Shown: positions 28,605 to 36,767 of the stretch, piece by piece
Numbering within the stretch: the first letter of the stretch is position 1
Layout of the letters: each line of letters begins with the position of its first letter
DNA from: Rickettsia typhi
Lineage (GTDB): Bacteria; Pseudomonadota; Alphaproteobacteria; Rickettsiales; JABSSG01
DNA length: 47,010 bases
Direction: 5' to 3'
Assembly: GCA_945905715.1 (NCBI GenBank)
Contig: CAMDPW010000007.1
Span: forward strand, 1 to 47,010
Program-made: the position numbers and the translations under genes
Notes under the pieces: generated by a model
What the model saw: the letters and a program-made list of their open reading frames with translations, nothing else
What the model was told of the DNA's origin: nothing
The model's database searches: none

Positions 28605-29101
28605 GATCTTACCATTGCACTGCGCCTTATCGTACAGACTTCTTCTGAATCATCGTTAGAACCTGGTATCATACTTCTGCTAGAAATTATCTTAGTAAAG
28701 CACAGGCTCAGAATATCCAACTGTGGTCACACCAGTCACTACTCAACACTTTACTATGTTACAAAAGAATCTTCTGTATACAGCGATAACCAGAGGTAGA
28801 AAATTAAATTGCGATTGCAGTTAAAAAAGCGGTTAATTGATATATAAATAACAGATGCGGTACCAATAGGAATTTAACGAACTATAAAATAAGCATCTTA
28901 AGATACCTGAGAATCAATTGACTAAAAAAATATCACCAGTACAATTTTGATGCCGTAGTCAAATCTCTGTCATTTAGCTAGTTCTAAAAATTTAGACATC
29001 TTCTTCCCTGTTATATACCATGATCTCAGCTCAACTTACATAGTATTGTGTTAGTATAGACCTATAAATAAGATATAATAAAATTTTTTATGAGGTTAAA
29101 A
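28605..29101. other. 497-bp gap with a conjugative helicase remnant
   Basis: It contains the TraA/RecD-like fragment (28711-28840). The remainder has no recognisable gene. The start of the HAD gene is placed at 29102. Confidence 0.5.
28711..28840 (+). pseudogene. remnant of a TraA/RecD-like helicase C-terminus
   Basis: The frame 28711-28806 reads [14 protein letters not shown] and [12 protein letters not shown]. After a one-base shift [10 protein letters not shown] follows to a stop at 28840. SEYPxVVxP...[12 protein letters not shown] is the helicase motif V-VI region of RecD2/TraA relaxase-helicases, with the conserved Arg in TRG. Such tails are common in Rickettsiales conjugative (RAGE-type) elements. 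Only this piece survives. Confidence 0.65.
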
Positions 29102-29710
29102 ATGAGCATAAAAAATATAATATTTGATATTGGTAATGTTTTATTAAAATGGTCACCGATTGAGATAGTAATCAAAACCTTTCCTGAGCATCATAATCAT
29201 CAACAGCTAACTATACAGCTTGCCAAGTCGCAAATTTGGTTTGATTTAAATTTAGGAAAAATTACTGAAAAACAAGCTATATCTCTTTATCACCAAGTAT
29301 TGGGCATAGACGTTATTAAGCTTGAAGAATTGATGTTTAATGTGAAGGAATCACTTATTCCAATCGAAGGTAGTTTAAAACTACTTAATAAATTATATAA
29401 GATTGATATTTCTCTTTACACTATCACTGACAATGTCAAAGAAATAGTAAGTTATATAAAACAAAAGTATGATTTTTGGCATAAATTTAAGGGCAGTGCT
29501 GTGTCTGCAGAGATTGGTTTTTTGAAACCAGCACCAGAAATTTACCTTCATCTACTGGATACTTACAATCTTATACCCCAGGAATGCGTATTTATTGATG
29601 ATATTAAATGCAACGTCCGAGGCGCGCAAAATGCGAACATGTTTAGCTTCCAATTCACTAATAGCAAAGCTTGCACTGATAGATTAAAGAAATTAGGAGT
29701 AAATGTTTAG
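29102..29710 (+). CDS. HAD-superfamily hydrolase (subfamily IA)
   Basis: A 202-residue HAD phosphatase-like protein. Motif I is IIFDIGNVLLKW (nucleophile Asp9; the usual DxD is DxG as in YihX-like phosphatases). A helical cap follows, then motif II as LYTITDN, motif III Lys in GFLKPAPEIY, and motif IV in CVFIDDIKCNV. The start is ATG 29102 because a GAGG site lies 6 bases upstream; an ATG at 29090 would place that site inside the gene. The likely role is as a small sugar-phosphate or nucleotide phosphatase; the substrate is unknown. Confidence 0.83.
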   Translation: MSIKNIIFDIGNVLLKWSPIEIVIKTFPEHHNHQQLTIQLAKSQIWFDLNLGKITEKQAISLYHQVLGIDVIKLEELMFNVKESLIPIEGSLKLLNKLYKIDISLYTITDNVKEIVSYIKQKYDFWHKFKGSAVSAEIGFLKPAPEIYLHLLDTYNLIPQECVFIDDIKCNVRGAQNANMFSFQFTNSKACTDRLKKLGVNV

Positions 29711-29956
29711 GATAATGTATCAACTTATTGATCTAGTTTACAGCAACTGATACTTAGCTAAAACAAATACTCTTTATATTGACACACTGGTGCCGTACAA
29801 AAAAATTAGCAAAATAAACTCTCATGGCTTCAAAACGTTAATCAGTACATAAAATACGATTGATGAGATGTATTTATAATTGTAATTTTTAGTGATGGCC
29901 AAGATTAATTATGCATATAATAAATTTTAATTGGTTTGAATTGGTGTATATTTTTT

Positions 29957-31216
29957 CTAGAAGACTTCCATTAATGTTTCTTCAATAGTTTTTGTAATAG
30001 TGCTAATTTCTCTTTCGCTCGTGATAAAAGGTGGCATAGTGTAAATTACATTACTGAACGGTCTTAACCATACATTTTTTCCTCTAATGATATTTCGCAT
30101 GGTACAAATATCTTGATAGGAGCATTCTAGTTCAACTACTCCTATAGCGCCTAATACTCTTATATCTTTTACTTGAGGAAGCTTTAGTAAGGGCATTAAT
30201 TCATGCCTAAGTTGATCGCTAATTTCGCTTACTTGTTGCGCTCTTGGTTCTTTTTCAAATAGTTCAATTGACCCTATAGCAGCAATGCAACCTAATGGAT
30301 TTGCAGCAAATGTAGATCCATGCTTCAATGCATGTGCTGGATTACTAGAATAAAAACTGTCAAACACTTCCTCAGTCGCTCCTACTACTGCAAATGGTAT
30401 AATTCCGCTAGTAATACCCTTGCCTAAACATATAATATCAGGCGTTATATCGGCATGATTGCAGGCAAAATATTTGCCAGTTCTATAAAACCCCGTAGCT
30501 ATTTCATCAGCGATAAATAGTAGTCCATGTTTTTTAGTTATTTTATAGATCTCAGATAGTGTCTCTGCTGGATAAAATTTCATACCGCCAGCACCTTGAA
30601 ACACTGGTTCTATTATAATAGCAGCTATTTGATCTTTGTTGTTACTGATTAATCTATCAAAATCAGCTAACTCTTGCTTATTTTGCGGAAGCTTAGATTT
30701 AATGCAGTTCTTATTATTTTTAGCAAATCGGTGGATGATTGTATTATCGTCAGTTACAATTCCACAACCAATTGTATCTCCATGGTATCCATTTTCAAAA
30801 TAAACAAATTTTCTTCTACTAAGCGCTTTATTGCTACAATATTGTAGAGCTATTTTTAGAGCAATTTCAACAGCAACTGACCCTGATTCACAATAAACAA
30901 AATGCTCAATAGTTTTTGGAAGTATTTTTGTAAGTTTTTTAGATAACTCATAAACAGATTCATGAGCAAGTCCTGCAAACATAACATGTGGAACTTGTTC
31001 AAGTTGTTGTTTGACCTTATCAATAATATGTGGGTGAGCGTGGCCATGACATGTAGTCCACCAAGAAGAAATGCCGTCTATCATACTTCTTCCATCGCAT
31101 AAAGTCAGATAAACGCCTTGAGCAGATCTTACCATCAAGGGATTATTATTTGCTTGCATCATGGCATATGATTGCCAGACTAAATTATTATCATTATTCG
31201 CTAAACTACATTGCAT
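29957..31216 (-). CDS. bioA: Adenosylmethionine-8-amino-7-oxononanoate aminotransferase
   Basis: PLP enzyme that converts KAPA to DAPA using S-adenosylmethionine as amino donor, the third step of the biotin ring pathway. The 419-residue product shows the BioA marker GISSWWTTCHGHAHP, the PLP-phosphate and aldimine region GYHGDTIG, FIADEIATGFYRTG, and the Schiff-base Lys in ICLGKGITSG. The C-terminal WLRPFSNVIYTMPPF motif is intact. It is translated after bioB, with a 16-bp overlap of reading frames, in a bioB-bioA unit on the minus strand. Confidence 0.96.
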   Translation of the reverse strand: MQCSLANNDNNLVWQSYAMMQANNNPLMVRSAQGVYLTLCDGRSMIDGISSWWTTCHGHAHPHIIDKVKQQLEQVPHVMFAGLAHESVYELSKKLTKILPKTIEHFVYCESGSVAVEIALKIALQYCSNKALSRRKFVYFENGYHGDTIGCGIVTDDNTIIHRFAKNNKNCIKSKLPQNKQELADFDRLISNNKDQIAAIIIEPVFQGAGGMKFYPAETLSEIYKITKKHGLLFIADEIATGFYRTGKYFACNHADITPDIICLGKGITSGIIPFAVVGATEEVFDSFYSSNPAHALKHGSTFAANPLGCIAAIGSIELFEKEPRAQQVSEISDQLRHELMPLLKLPQVKDIRVLGAIGVVELECSYQDICTMRNIIRGKNVWLRPFSNVIYTMPPFITSEREISTITKTIEETLMEVF

Positions 31217-32136
31217 ATAAAACCAAGTTTTTTTAGTAAATTTATGTCTTTTTCCATTTCAGAATTTTTAGTGGTCAAAAGTTTTTCTCCATAGAAAATT
31301 GAATTAGCTCCTGCCATAAAGCATAAAGCTTGAGCCTCTTCTGACATATTGTCTCTACCTGCAGAAAGTCTAACTCTTGCCTTCGGCATAATAATACGTG
31401 CAATTGCTACTATTTTAATAAAGTCAAAAATATCTACACTTGGTGCATCATACAATGGAGTACCACTTACCTTAACTAATAAATTAATGGGCACACTTTC
31501 TGGGTATGGATTTAAATTAGCTAGAGTTACCAGAAAATCTATTCTATCTGCACTTTTTTCACCCATGCCAATTATTCCACCGCAACAAACTTTTATACCA
31601 GATTTTTGCACATACCTCAAAGTCTGTAGTCTATTATCATAGGTTCTAGTAGTAATAATTTTTTTATAATAATTCTCCGAGGTATCTAAATTATGGTTGT
31701 AATAGTCTAATCCAGCTTGTTTCAAAGCTAGAGCTTGATCCTCGGTTAACATACCTAGTGTCATACAGGTTTCTAGACCCAATGATTTTACCTGCTGAAT
31801 TATTTCTGCTATTTTAGGTACTTCCTTGTTATGTAACGACCTCCAAGCAGCTCCCATACAAAATCTTTGCGCGCCATTTTTTTTAGCTATTACAGCTTTT
31901 TTTATAATGTCTTCAGTTTGCATTAGTCTTTGTTTTTCCAAACCTGTATTATAATAAATTGATTGTGGACAGTATTTACAATCTTCTGAACATGCTCCTG
32001 TCTTAATACTAAGTAACGTACTGATTTGCATATCTCTTGAGGGAAAATGTTTTTTATGCACCTTATGGGCTTTAACCACTAGCTCTATAAAAGACAAGTG
32101 AAATAAATCATAAACCAGTTCATTGTTCCATTTCAT
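31201..32136 (-). CDS. bioB: Biotin synthase
   Basis: Radical SAM enzyme that inserts sulfur into dethiobiotin, the last step of biotin synthesis. The 4Fe-4S cluster motif is CSEDCKYC (Cys49, 53, 56 from the chosen start), inside STLLSIKTGACSEDCKYCPQ. Downstream are RFCMGAAWR, CMTLGMLT, YNHNLDTSENYY, GGIIGMGE and SAGRDNMS (Arg ligand region of the 2Fe-2S cluster). I place the start at ATG 32136 (MKWNNELVY) because the upstream 17 codons, MLDHFSSQ..., have no family counterpart and overlap the predicted promoter. A BirA-like operator begins 2 bp upstream of this ATG. bioA follows with overlap. Confidence 0.95.
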   Translation of the reverse strand: MKWNNELVYDLFHLSFIELVVKAHKVHKKHFPSRDMQISTLLSIKTGACSEDCKYCPQSIYYNTGLEKQRLMQTEDIIKKAVIAKKNGAQRFCMGAAWRSLHNKEVPKIAEIIQQVKSLGLETCMTLGMLTEDQALALKQAGLDYYNHNLDTSENYYKKIITTRTYDNRLQTLRYVQKSGIKVCCGGIIGMGEKSADRIDFLVTLANLNPYPESVPINLLVKVSGTPLYDAPSVDIFDFIKIVAIARIIMPKARVRLSAGRDNMSEEAQALCFMAGANSIFYGEKLLTTKNSEMEKDINLLKKLGFICNVV

Positions 32137-32138
32137 AA

Positions 32139-32170
32139 CAGTAAACCATAAAAATAAAATGAGTTGACTA
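32139..32170. promoter_or_regulatory. putative BirA operator in the bioB-bioF control region
   Basis: The known BirA box is TTGTAAACC, 14-16 bases, GGTTTACAA. Here CAGTAAACC (32139-32147, 7 of 9 matches), 14 bases, then AGTTGACTA (32162-32170, 6 of 9 matches) lies between the divergent bioBA and bioFCD units. It overlaps the -35 of the bioF promoter and the start of the predicted bioB transcript. Both the position and the spacing fit. Confidence 0.55.
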
Positions 32171-32192
32171 CTAAAATGATCTAACATATTGT
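32164..32192 (+). promoter_or_regulatory. promoter for bioF-bioC-bioD
   Basis: TTGACT (32164-32169), a 17-bp spacer and TATTGT (32187-32192). The -35 lies inside the right half of the putative BirA operator. Transcription would start near 32199. Confidence 0.5.
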
Positions 32193-32206
32193 GCGGAGGT
32201 GGTCAA
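32178..32206 (-). promoter_or_regulatory. promoter for bioB-bioA
   Basis: On the minus strand TTGACC (32201-32206), 17 bp and TAGATC (32178-32183; a weak -10). The start would be near 32171, about 35 bases before the chosen bioB ATG, so BirA bound at 32139-32170 would block it. It is face to face with the bioF promoter. Confidence 0.4.
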
Positions 32207-32223
32207 TAATAATATTATGTAAT

Positions 32224-33345
32224 GTGATTGATATCAAAGTAAGACTCGAGCGTTATAGAAGTCAATTTCTACACAGAGTTCAAAAAGTTCATGATGAATC
32301 TTTGATCAACTTTACTGCTAATGATTATCTTAATCTTGCACGAGACCCAAGAGTGAAAGCTTCTTTTAAAGAAGGAGTAGACTTATATGGTCTTGGAAGC
32401 TGTTCTTCCGTAGTAGTTTCCGGTTACACAAGAGCTCATAGCGTCTTAGAAGAAAAATTTGCTGAATTTTTAAATTGTGATCAGGCAATATTGTTTAACT
32501 CAGGATACCATGCAAACTTAGGAGTAACAAGCGTTTTATCTAATAACCACACTCATATTATTGCTGATAAACTTTGTCATGCATCTATAATTGATGGTAT
32601 TAAGCTTGCCCGAGCAAATCTACATAGATTCCGTCATAATAACTTAGAACATGCTAAGTTGCTACTATCTAAAATACAAGAAAAGAAATTGGTTATCACA
32701 GAAAGTATATTTAGTATGGAGGGTGATATTGCTCCTGCATCAGAGCTATCTGAACTTTCTTCTAAATATAACGCAAATTTTATAATAGATGATGCTCATG
32801 CAATAGGAGTATTAGGTAAGAATGGCAGAGGAATTAGTGAATATTATGGCTTAACTCAAGAAGAAGTGCAATGTATAGTAGTACCTTTAGGAAAAGCTTT
32901 AGCAAGTATGGGAGCAATTGTAGCCGGAAAGATGGAGGTAATAGAGGCTTTGAGACAATTTGCACGAACATACATATACACTACCGCACTTCCACCCGCT
33001 ATCCCTCATGCGACGATAGAAGTACTCAAAATTGTTGAACACGAAAACTGGAGAAGAGAAAGATTAAATGAATTAATAACATATTTTCTTGAATCTGCTG
33101 ATAATCTTGGTTTGTCTTTAACTTCAAAACATATAACTCCTATTAAATCGATTGTGATAGGCAGTAATTTTAGAGCTTTGAAAATACAAAATTACTTACT
33201 CAATAATGGCTTTCTTATTTCTAGTATAAGACCACCAACCGTCCCAATAAATACTACACGAATAAGAGTGTCAATCAACTGCTCTCATACAGAAAGTCAA
33301 ATTCTTTCTCTGCTACAATTAATTGTAAAGAGCAATAATGAATAG
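32224..33345 (+). CDS. bioF: 8-amino-7-oxononanoate synthase
   Basis: PLP enzyme that condenses pimeloyl-ACP (or CoA) with alanine to give KAPA. The sequence has NFTANDYLNLARDPRV, GSCSSVVVSGYTRAH, TESIFSMEGDIAP, FIIDDAHAIGVLGKNGRG, the Schiff-base Lys in VVPLGKALASMG and SIRPPTVPINTTRIRVS, all BioF signatures. The start is unclear: GTG 32224 lies after the predicted transcription start, whereas the longer GTG at 32191 precedes it. A GGAGGTGG at 32195-32202 is placed for an ATA codon at 32206-32208, which would be unusual. The 3' end overlaps bioC by 8 bp. Confidence 0.94.
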   Translation: MIDIKVRLERYRSQFLHRVQKVHDESLINFTANDYLNLARDPRVKASFKEGVDLYGLGSCSSVVVSGYTRAHSVLEEKFAEFLNCDQAILFNSGYHANLGVTSVLSNNHTHIIADKLCHASIIDGIKLARANLHRFRHNNLEHAKLLLSKIQEKKLVITESIFSMEGDIAPASELSELSSKYNANFIIDDAHAIGVLGKNGRGISEYYGLTQEEVQCIVVPLGKALASMGAIVAGKMEVIEALRQFARTYIYTTALPPAIPHATIEVLKIVEHENWRRERLNELITYFLESADNLGLSLTSKHITPIKSIVIGSNFRALKIQNYLLNNGFLISSIRPPTVPINTTRIRVSINCSHTESQILSLLQLIVKSNNE

Positions 33346-34090
33346 AGATCATATCATTCGTACTACACAAATAAGAAATCATTTTAATAAGGCAGCTAAA
33401 ACTTATGATAAAAATTGCTTTATACAGCAACTAATAGGTACAGAGCTAATTACTTGTCTTAAAAATTTTAAGCCACGCGCCAAAAATATCTTAGATTTAG
33501 GGTGTGGCACTGGATTGTTAACAGAAATACTAGCTCTTACATATCATGATTTTCAACAATTCTATGCAATTGATATAGCAGAGAAATTTTTAGCAATTGC
33601 AATGGACAGGTTAAGTAAATATTCCATTAATATTCAAGAAAAAAGCTTTGAAAACTTTGATTGCAACCGCATATCATTTGATTTGATTTTCTCTAATATG
33701 GCCTTGCATTGGAGTGAAAATGTAGAACTTATGTTATCTCATATATATACTAGCTTAAGCCCAGATGGCATTCTGGCGTTTTCAATACCAACTTACGGTA
33801 CGTTTAAAGAATTAAATAAAAAAAACATACTACCTCTTTCTAAAACACAAGAAATTAGATTAAAACTCAAACAATGCGGGTTTATCATTTTAAATGCCTC
33901 TGAACGCGTAAGCTGCTTAACATACCCTTCGTTTATTTTTGCTCTTAAATCAATAAAAGAGGTTGGGGCTAATTATTGTGATAAACAAAAAACACCTACC
34001 AACTTGCTAAGATTTAGAAAGCTACTCGGACAGTCCTTTAGTTTAACATACAAAATTGCTATTTTCATTGCTGCTAGGAAAAAAGTATGA
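33338..34090 (+). CDS. bioC: Malonyl-[ACP] O-methyltransferase BioC
   Basis: SAM-dependent methyltransferase that esterifies malonyl-ACP so that fatty acid synthesis can build the pimeloyl chain. The 250 residues begin with the BioC-type sequence IRNHFNKAAKTYDKNCFIQQ. Motif I is NILDLGCGTGLLTEIL, the acidic loop is FYAIDIAEKF and the post motif is FDLIFSNMALHWSENVE. The position between bioF and bioD with 8-bp and 4-bp overlaps supports the assignment. The partner esterase BioH, BioG or similar is not in the cluster. Confidence 0.93.
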   Translation: MNRDHIIRTTQIRNHFNKAAKTYDKNCFIQQLIGTELITCLKNFKPRAKNILDLGCGTGLLTEILALTYHDFQQFYAIDIAEKFLAIAMDRLSKYSINIQEKSFENFDCNRISFDLIFSNMALHWSENVELMLSHIYTSLSPDGILAFSIPTYGTFKELNKKNILPLSKTQEIRLKLKQCGFIILNASERVSCLTYPSFIFALKSIKEVGANYCDKQKTPTNLLRFRKLLGQSFSLTYKIAIFIAARKKV

Positions 34091-34755
34091 CACGTACCTT
34101 CTTTATAACAGGTACTGATACTAATGTTGGAAAAACTTATGTTAGCCTGGGATTACTAAAAAAGTTTAAGGCTTTAGATTTAAAAGTTATTGCTATTAAG
34201 CCAATTGGTACTGGTGGTTTTATTAAAGGCAATAAAATTTACAATGAAGATGCTTTACTATTGCAAAAAAATTCATCTATAAGTTTACACTACGATTGTA
34301 TAAATTCATTTTCTTTTCTATCAGCAGTTGCGCCAAATATTGCTGCTAAACTTGCGAAACAGAGCGTAACTGTAGATAGAATATATCAAAAAGTATGCGC
34401 AACAACTATAAATAAGCATTCAGATGTGTGTATAATAGAAGGCACAGGCGGTTGGCAGACACCATTAAATGAACACGAAACTATGGCAGATTTAGTAGTC
34501 ATGTTAGATATTTCAGTAATATTAGTAATCTCAATAAAACTCGGCTGCCTTAACCACTCAATACTTACTTATCAGTCAATTTTAAGTAAAAATCTTGAAA
34601 TCAAAGCTTGGGTTGCTAATTGTATTGACTCAGATGTTCAAGAATTAGAAGCAATTATCGAGACATTAAACTGCTATATAAAATCTCCTTGTCTAGGTAT
34701 TATAAGATTCCAACAAAAACCTGAAGAGGCATTGAATATTAATCTTTTGCTATAG
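34087..34755 (+). CDS. bioD: Dethiobiotin synthetase
   Basis: ATP-dependent carboxylase that closes the ureido ring of DAPA to give dethiobiotin. The P-loop is GTDTNVGKT (9-17), followed by AIKPIGTGG (substrate Lys region) and CIIEGTGGWQTPLN, all diagnostic. The 222-residue product is complete. It overlaps bioC by 4 bp (ATGA). Its 3' end overlaps the convergent birA by 17 bp, so no terminator separates them. Confidence 0.95.
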   Translation: MTRTFFITGTDTNVGKTYVSLGLLKKFKALDLKVIAIKPIGTGGFIKGNKIYNEDALLLQKNSSISLHYDCINSFSFLSAVAPNIAAKLAKQSVTVDRIYQKVCATTINKHSDVCIIEGTGGWQTPLNEHETMADLVVMLDISVILVISIKLGCLNHSILTYQSILSKNLEIKAWVANCIDSDVQELEAIIETLNCYIKSPCLGIIRFQQKPEEALNINLLL

Positions 34756-35710
34756 ATGCATCACCCGAAGAAAAATACTTGAGGTGCCCTCTTTCTACCT
34801 CTAACGCTAAATTGCCTAATGCATTGATGCCTCGTGCAATCCCTACCACTGACTGATTTCCAATAGTAAGCGTTACTTCCTTGTTGTACAAGCTATCTTT
34901 AGTATTCCATTCCGACAAAAATGAAACTAGTCCCTTATTTTGAAATTCTTTTAAAGAATTTAATAGATTGTTAATTAATAATGTGCATAATTTATTTCTA
35001 TCTACATACTGATGAAGTATCTGCCTAAGCGATATCCAAGGTTGATTTATATTATGCAGGTCTTTTATCATATTAACATTGAGACCTATACCAATAATCG
35101 CATGAGTAAGACCGTTTGCTTCTGAGGTTGTTTCAATTAAGGTTCCAGCTAGTTTTTGATTATCGTATATTACATCATTTGGCCATTTGAGCATAGGTTC
35201 TTTGTGAAGATTTAAATACTGAAGAGACCTAGTTATAGCTAAGCCAACTACTATACTCAGACCAGCAAGTTCGCTTATATCTTTGTAAAATGGAAATAGT
35301 AAAGATAAATGTATATTTTTTCCAAATGGAGAGTACCAATTTCTATTGAATCTTCCTCTAGCTTGCGCTTGATGTTCGGCAATACACACCATAGATACAT
35401 TAGTACCTATAAAATTCTTTAAATATGTGTTTGTTGAGTCAATCTTTCCAAATACATCGACCGTTATATTTTTATTATTTATCTCTTTTTGGATTAGAGT
35501 TTCATTTAATAAGAATAAAGGCTCTGACATAACATAGCCCTTACCTTTAATGGCATGTATATCAATACCATATTCTTCAAGTTTTTTTACAGCTTTCCAC
35601 ACAGCACTACGGGTTATATTCAGTTCTTTACCAAGAGAATCTCCATCATGGTATAAACCATCACTTAATATTGCAGAAAGCTCTATTAAAGTAATGGTTA
35701 ATTTTTTCAT
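34739..35710 (-). CDS. birA: Biotin-protein ligase / biotin operon repressor BirA
   Basis: Makes biotinyl-AMP and attaches biotin to the acetyl/propionyl-CoA carboxylase carrier domain. The N-terminal winged helix (HDGDSLGKELNITRSAVWKA, then KLEEYGIDIHAIKGKGY) is present, so it is a class II enzyme able to repress transcription. The ligase core has GKIDSTNTYL, AEHQAQARGRFNRNWYSPFG (the adenylate loop), KWPNDVIYDNQKLAGTLIET and IGIGLNVN, followed by the C-terminal SH3-like domain. I prefer ATG 35710; an in-frame ATG at 35731 would add seven residues, and neither has an ideal ribosome site. It converges on bioD with 17 bp of overlap. Confidence 0.94.
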   Translation of the reverse strand: MKKLTITLIELSAILSDGLYHDGDSLGKELNITRSAVWKAVKKLEEYGIDIHAIKGKGYVMSEPLFLLNETLIQKEINNKNITVDVFGKIDSTNTYLKNFIGTNVSMVCIAEHQAQARGRFNRNWYSPFGKNIHLSLLFPFYKDISELAGLSIVVGLAITRSLQYLNLHKEPMLKWPNDVIYDNQKLAGTLIETTSEANGLTHAIIGIGLNVNMIKDLHNINQPWISLRQILHQYVDRNKLCTLLINNLLNSLKEFQNKGLVSFLSEWNTKDSLYNKEVTLTIGNQSVVGIARGINALGNLALEVERGHLKYFSSGDASIAKD

Positions 35711-35810
35711 ATTTATAATGTAGCTCCTCATGATTTATGTAGTATAATCATATTGATTTATACCACACAAACATTTAAGAAAATATATAATTACTTCAGA
35801 ATAATTGAAT

Positions 35811-36764
35811 TTAGTGCAAATTTCCAAGGTTAGGACTTATGTACTGATCAAATACATCTTGAATGGCCATAGATTCAGGTTTTATTGACCCAAAAGTATT
35901 GACATTACGATAAATTCCTAGGAACAATTTGATTTGGTCGATAAGTAAATAATCGTATTTAAGGGACATTCCGACCATTGGCATAAAATACGTTGACGGT
36001 AATATAATAGTTGCATCTCCCGCGCTATATGTTTCGTAAATAGCATCAGTTAATGGGCTCATAGTTCGATATTGTGGTACAGCTCTAGGGTTGGTAAGAG
36101 CAAGGTTTGTAAATTTTTTATCATCCCAATGCTTTCTTATTTTTTGAAATAACACAGGAAATATACGATGATGCGGTTTTGCTCCTATAAGTGCGTTTGA
36201 TACAGTAAGAGAGTCATATTCTATCGCTGGTGGTTCTGCTCCTGCATAAAAATCATATAAATAGTTTAGCTCGCCAAGCTTGGTTAAGCACATATAATCA
36301 GTATCTATATACAGACCACCATGTTTATATAAAATTTCATAACGTAGGATATCAGCTCTTTCTTGATAGGAGATAGATTTGTTATATAAATCCTTATTGG
36401 CAAAATCCCAGTTTTCTACATCTTTATCAGTCCATAATTTATATTGCCAATCTGGATTTAATGCCAAACAGACATCGCGATATTTTTGGTATAATTTAGG
36501 GTAAGGCGCTGGTCCAATCCAGATTTGGTGAATAATTTTTGGAATTTTGAGTTCTTTGCTAGTAGATATTTTAGAAGGCTTGTTGCGATTATATAAATCA
36601 CGGTAAAAATTGAATATTGTTTCAGAGTGTTCTCCTTGTTTAAACAATAGATTGTATCTGGCCTTATTATCAATACCCATAGACTGATCGAAATCCACTG
36701 TAATGATTTCTGCAAAAGCATGAAAAGAAGCAACAGTCATTACAAATAGTAGTATAAATCTCAT
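35811..36764 (-). CDS. exported GT32-type glycosyltransferase with DXD motif
   Basis: A 317-residue protein combining a Sec signal peptide (MRFILLFVMTVASFHAFA, probable cleavage before EIITV) with a glycosyltransferase-sugar domain of the GT32/Och1-TcdB type. Evidence is PKIIHQIWIGPAPYPK at the domain start, NPDWQYKLWTDKDV, then ERADILRYEILYKHGGLYID and the metal-binding Asp154-Thr-Asp156. Most relatives in intracellular bacteria act on host or envelope targets; the signal here puts the enzyme outside the cytoplasm, where nucleotide sugars are normally absent, so it may be secreted onward. ATG 36764 is used rather than the TTG one codon earlier. It is monocistronic. Confidence 0.82.
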   Translation of the reverse strand: MRFILLFVMTVASFHAFAEIITVDFDQSMGIDNKARYNLLFKQGEHSETIFNFYRDLYNRNKPSKISTSKELKIPKIIHQIWIGPAPYPKLYQKYRDVCLALNPDWQYKLWTDKDVENWDFANKDLYNKSISYQERADILRYEILYKHGGLYIDTDYMCLTKLGELNYLYDFYAGAEPPAIEYDSLTVSNALIGAKPHHRIFPVLFQKIRKHWDDKKFTNLALTNPRAVPQYRTMSPLTDAIYETYSAGDATIILPSTYFMPMVGMSLKYDYLLIDQIKLFLGIYRNVNTFGSIKPESMAIQDVFDQYISPNLGNLH

Positions 36765-36767
36765 CAA

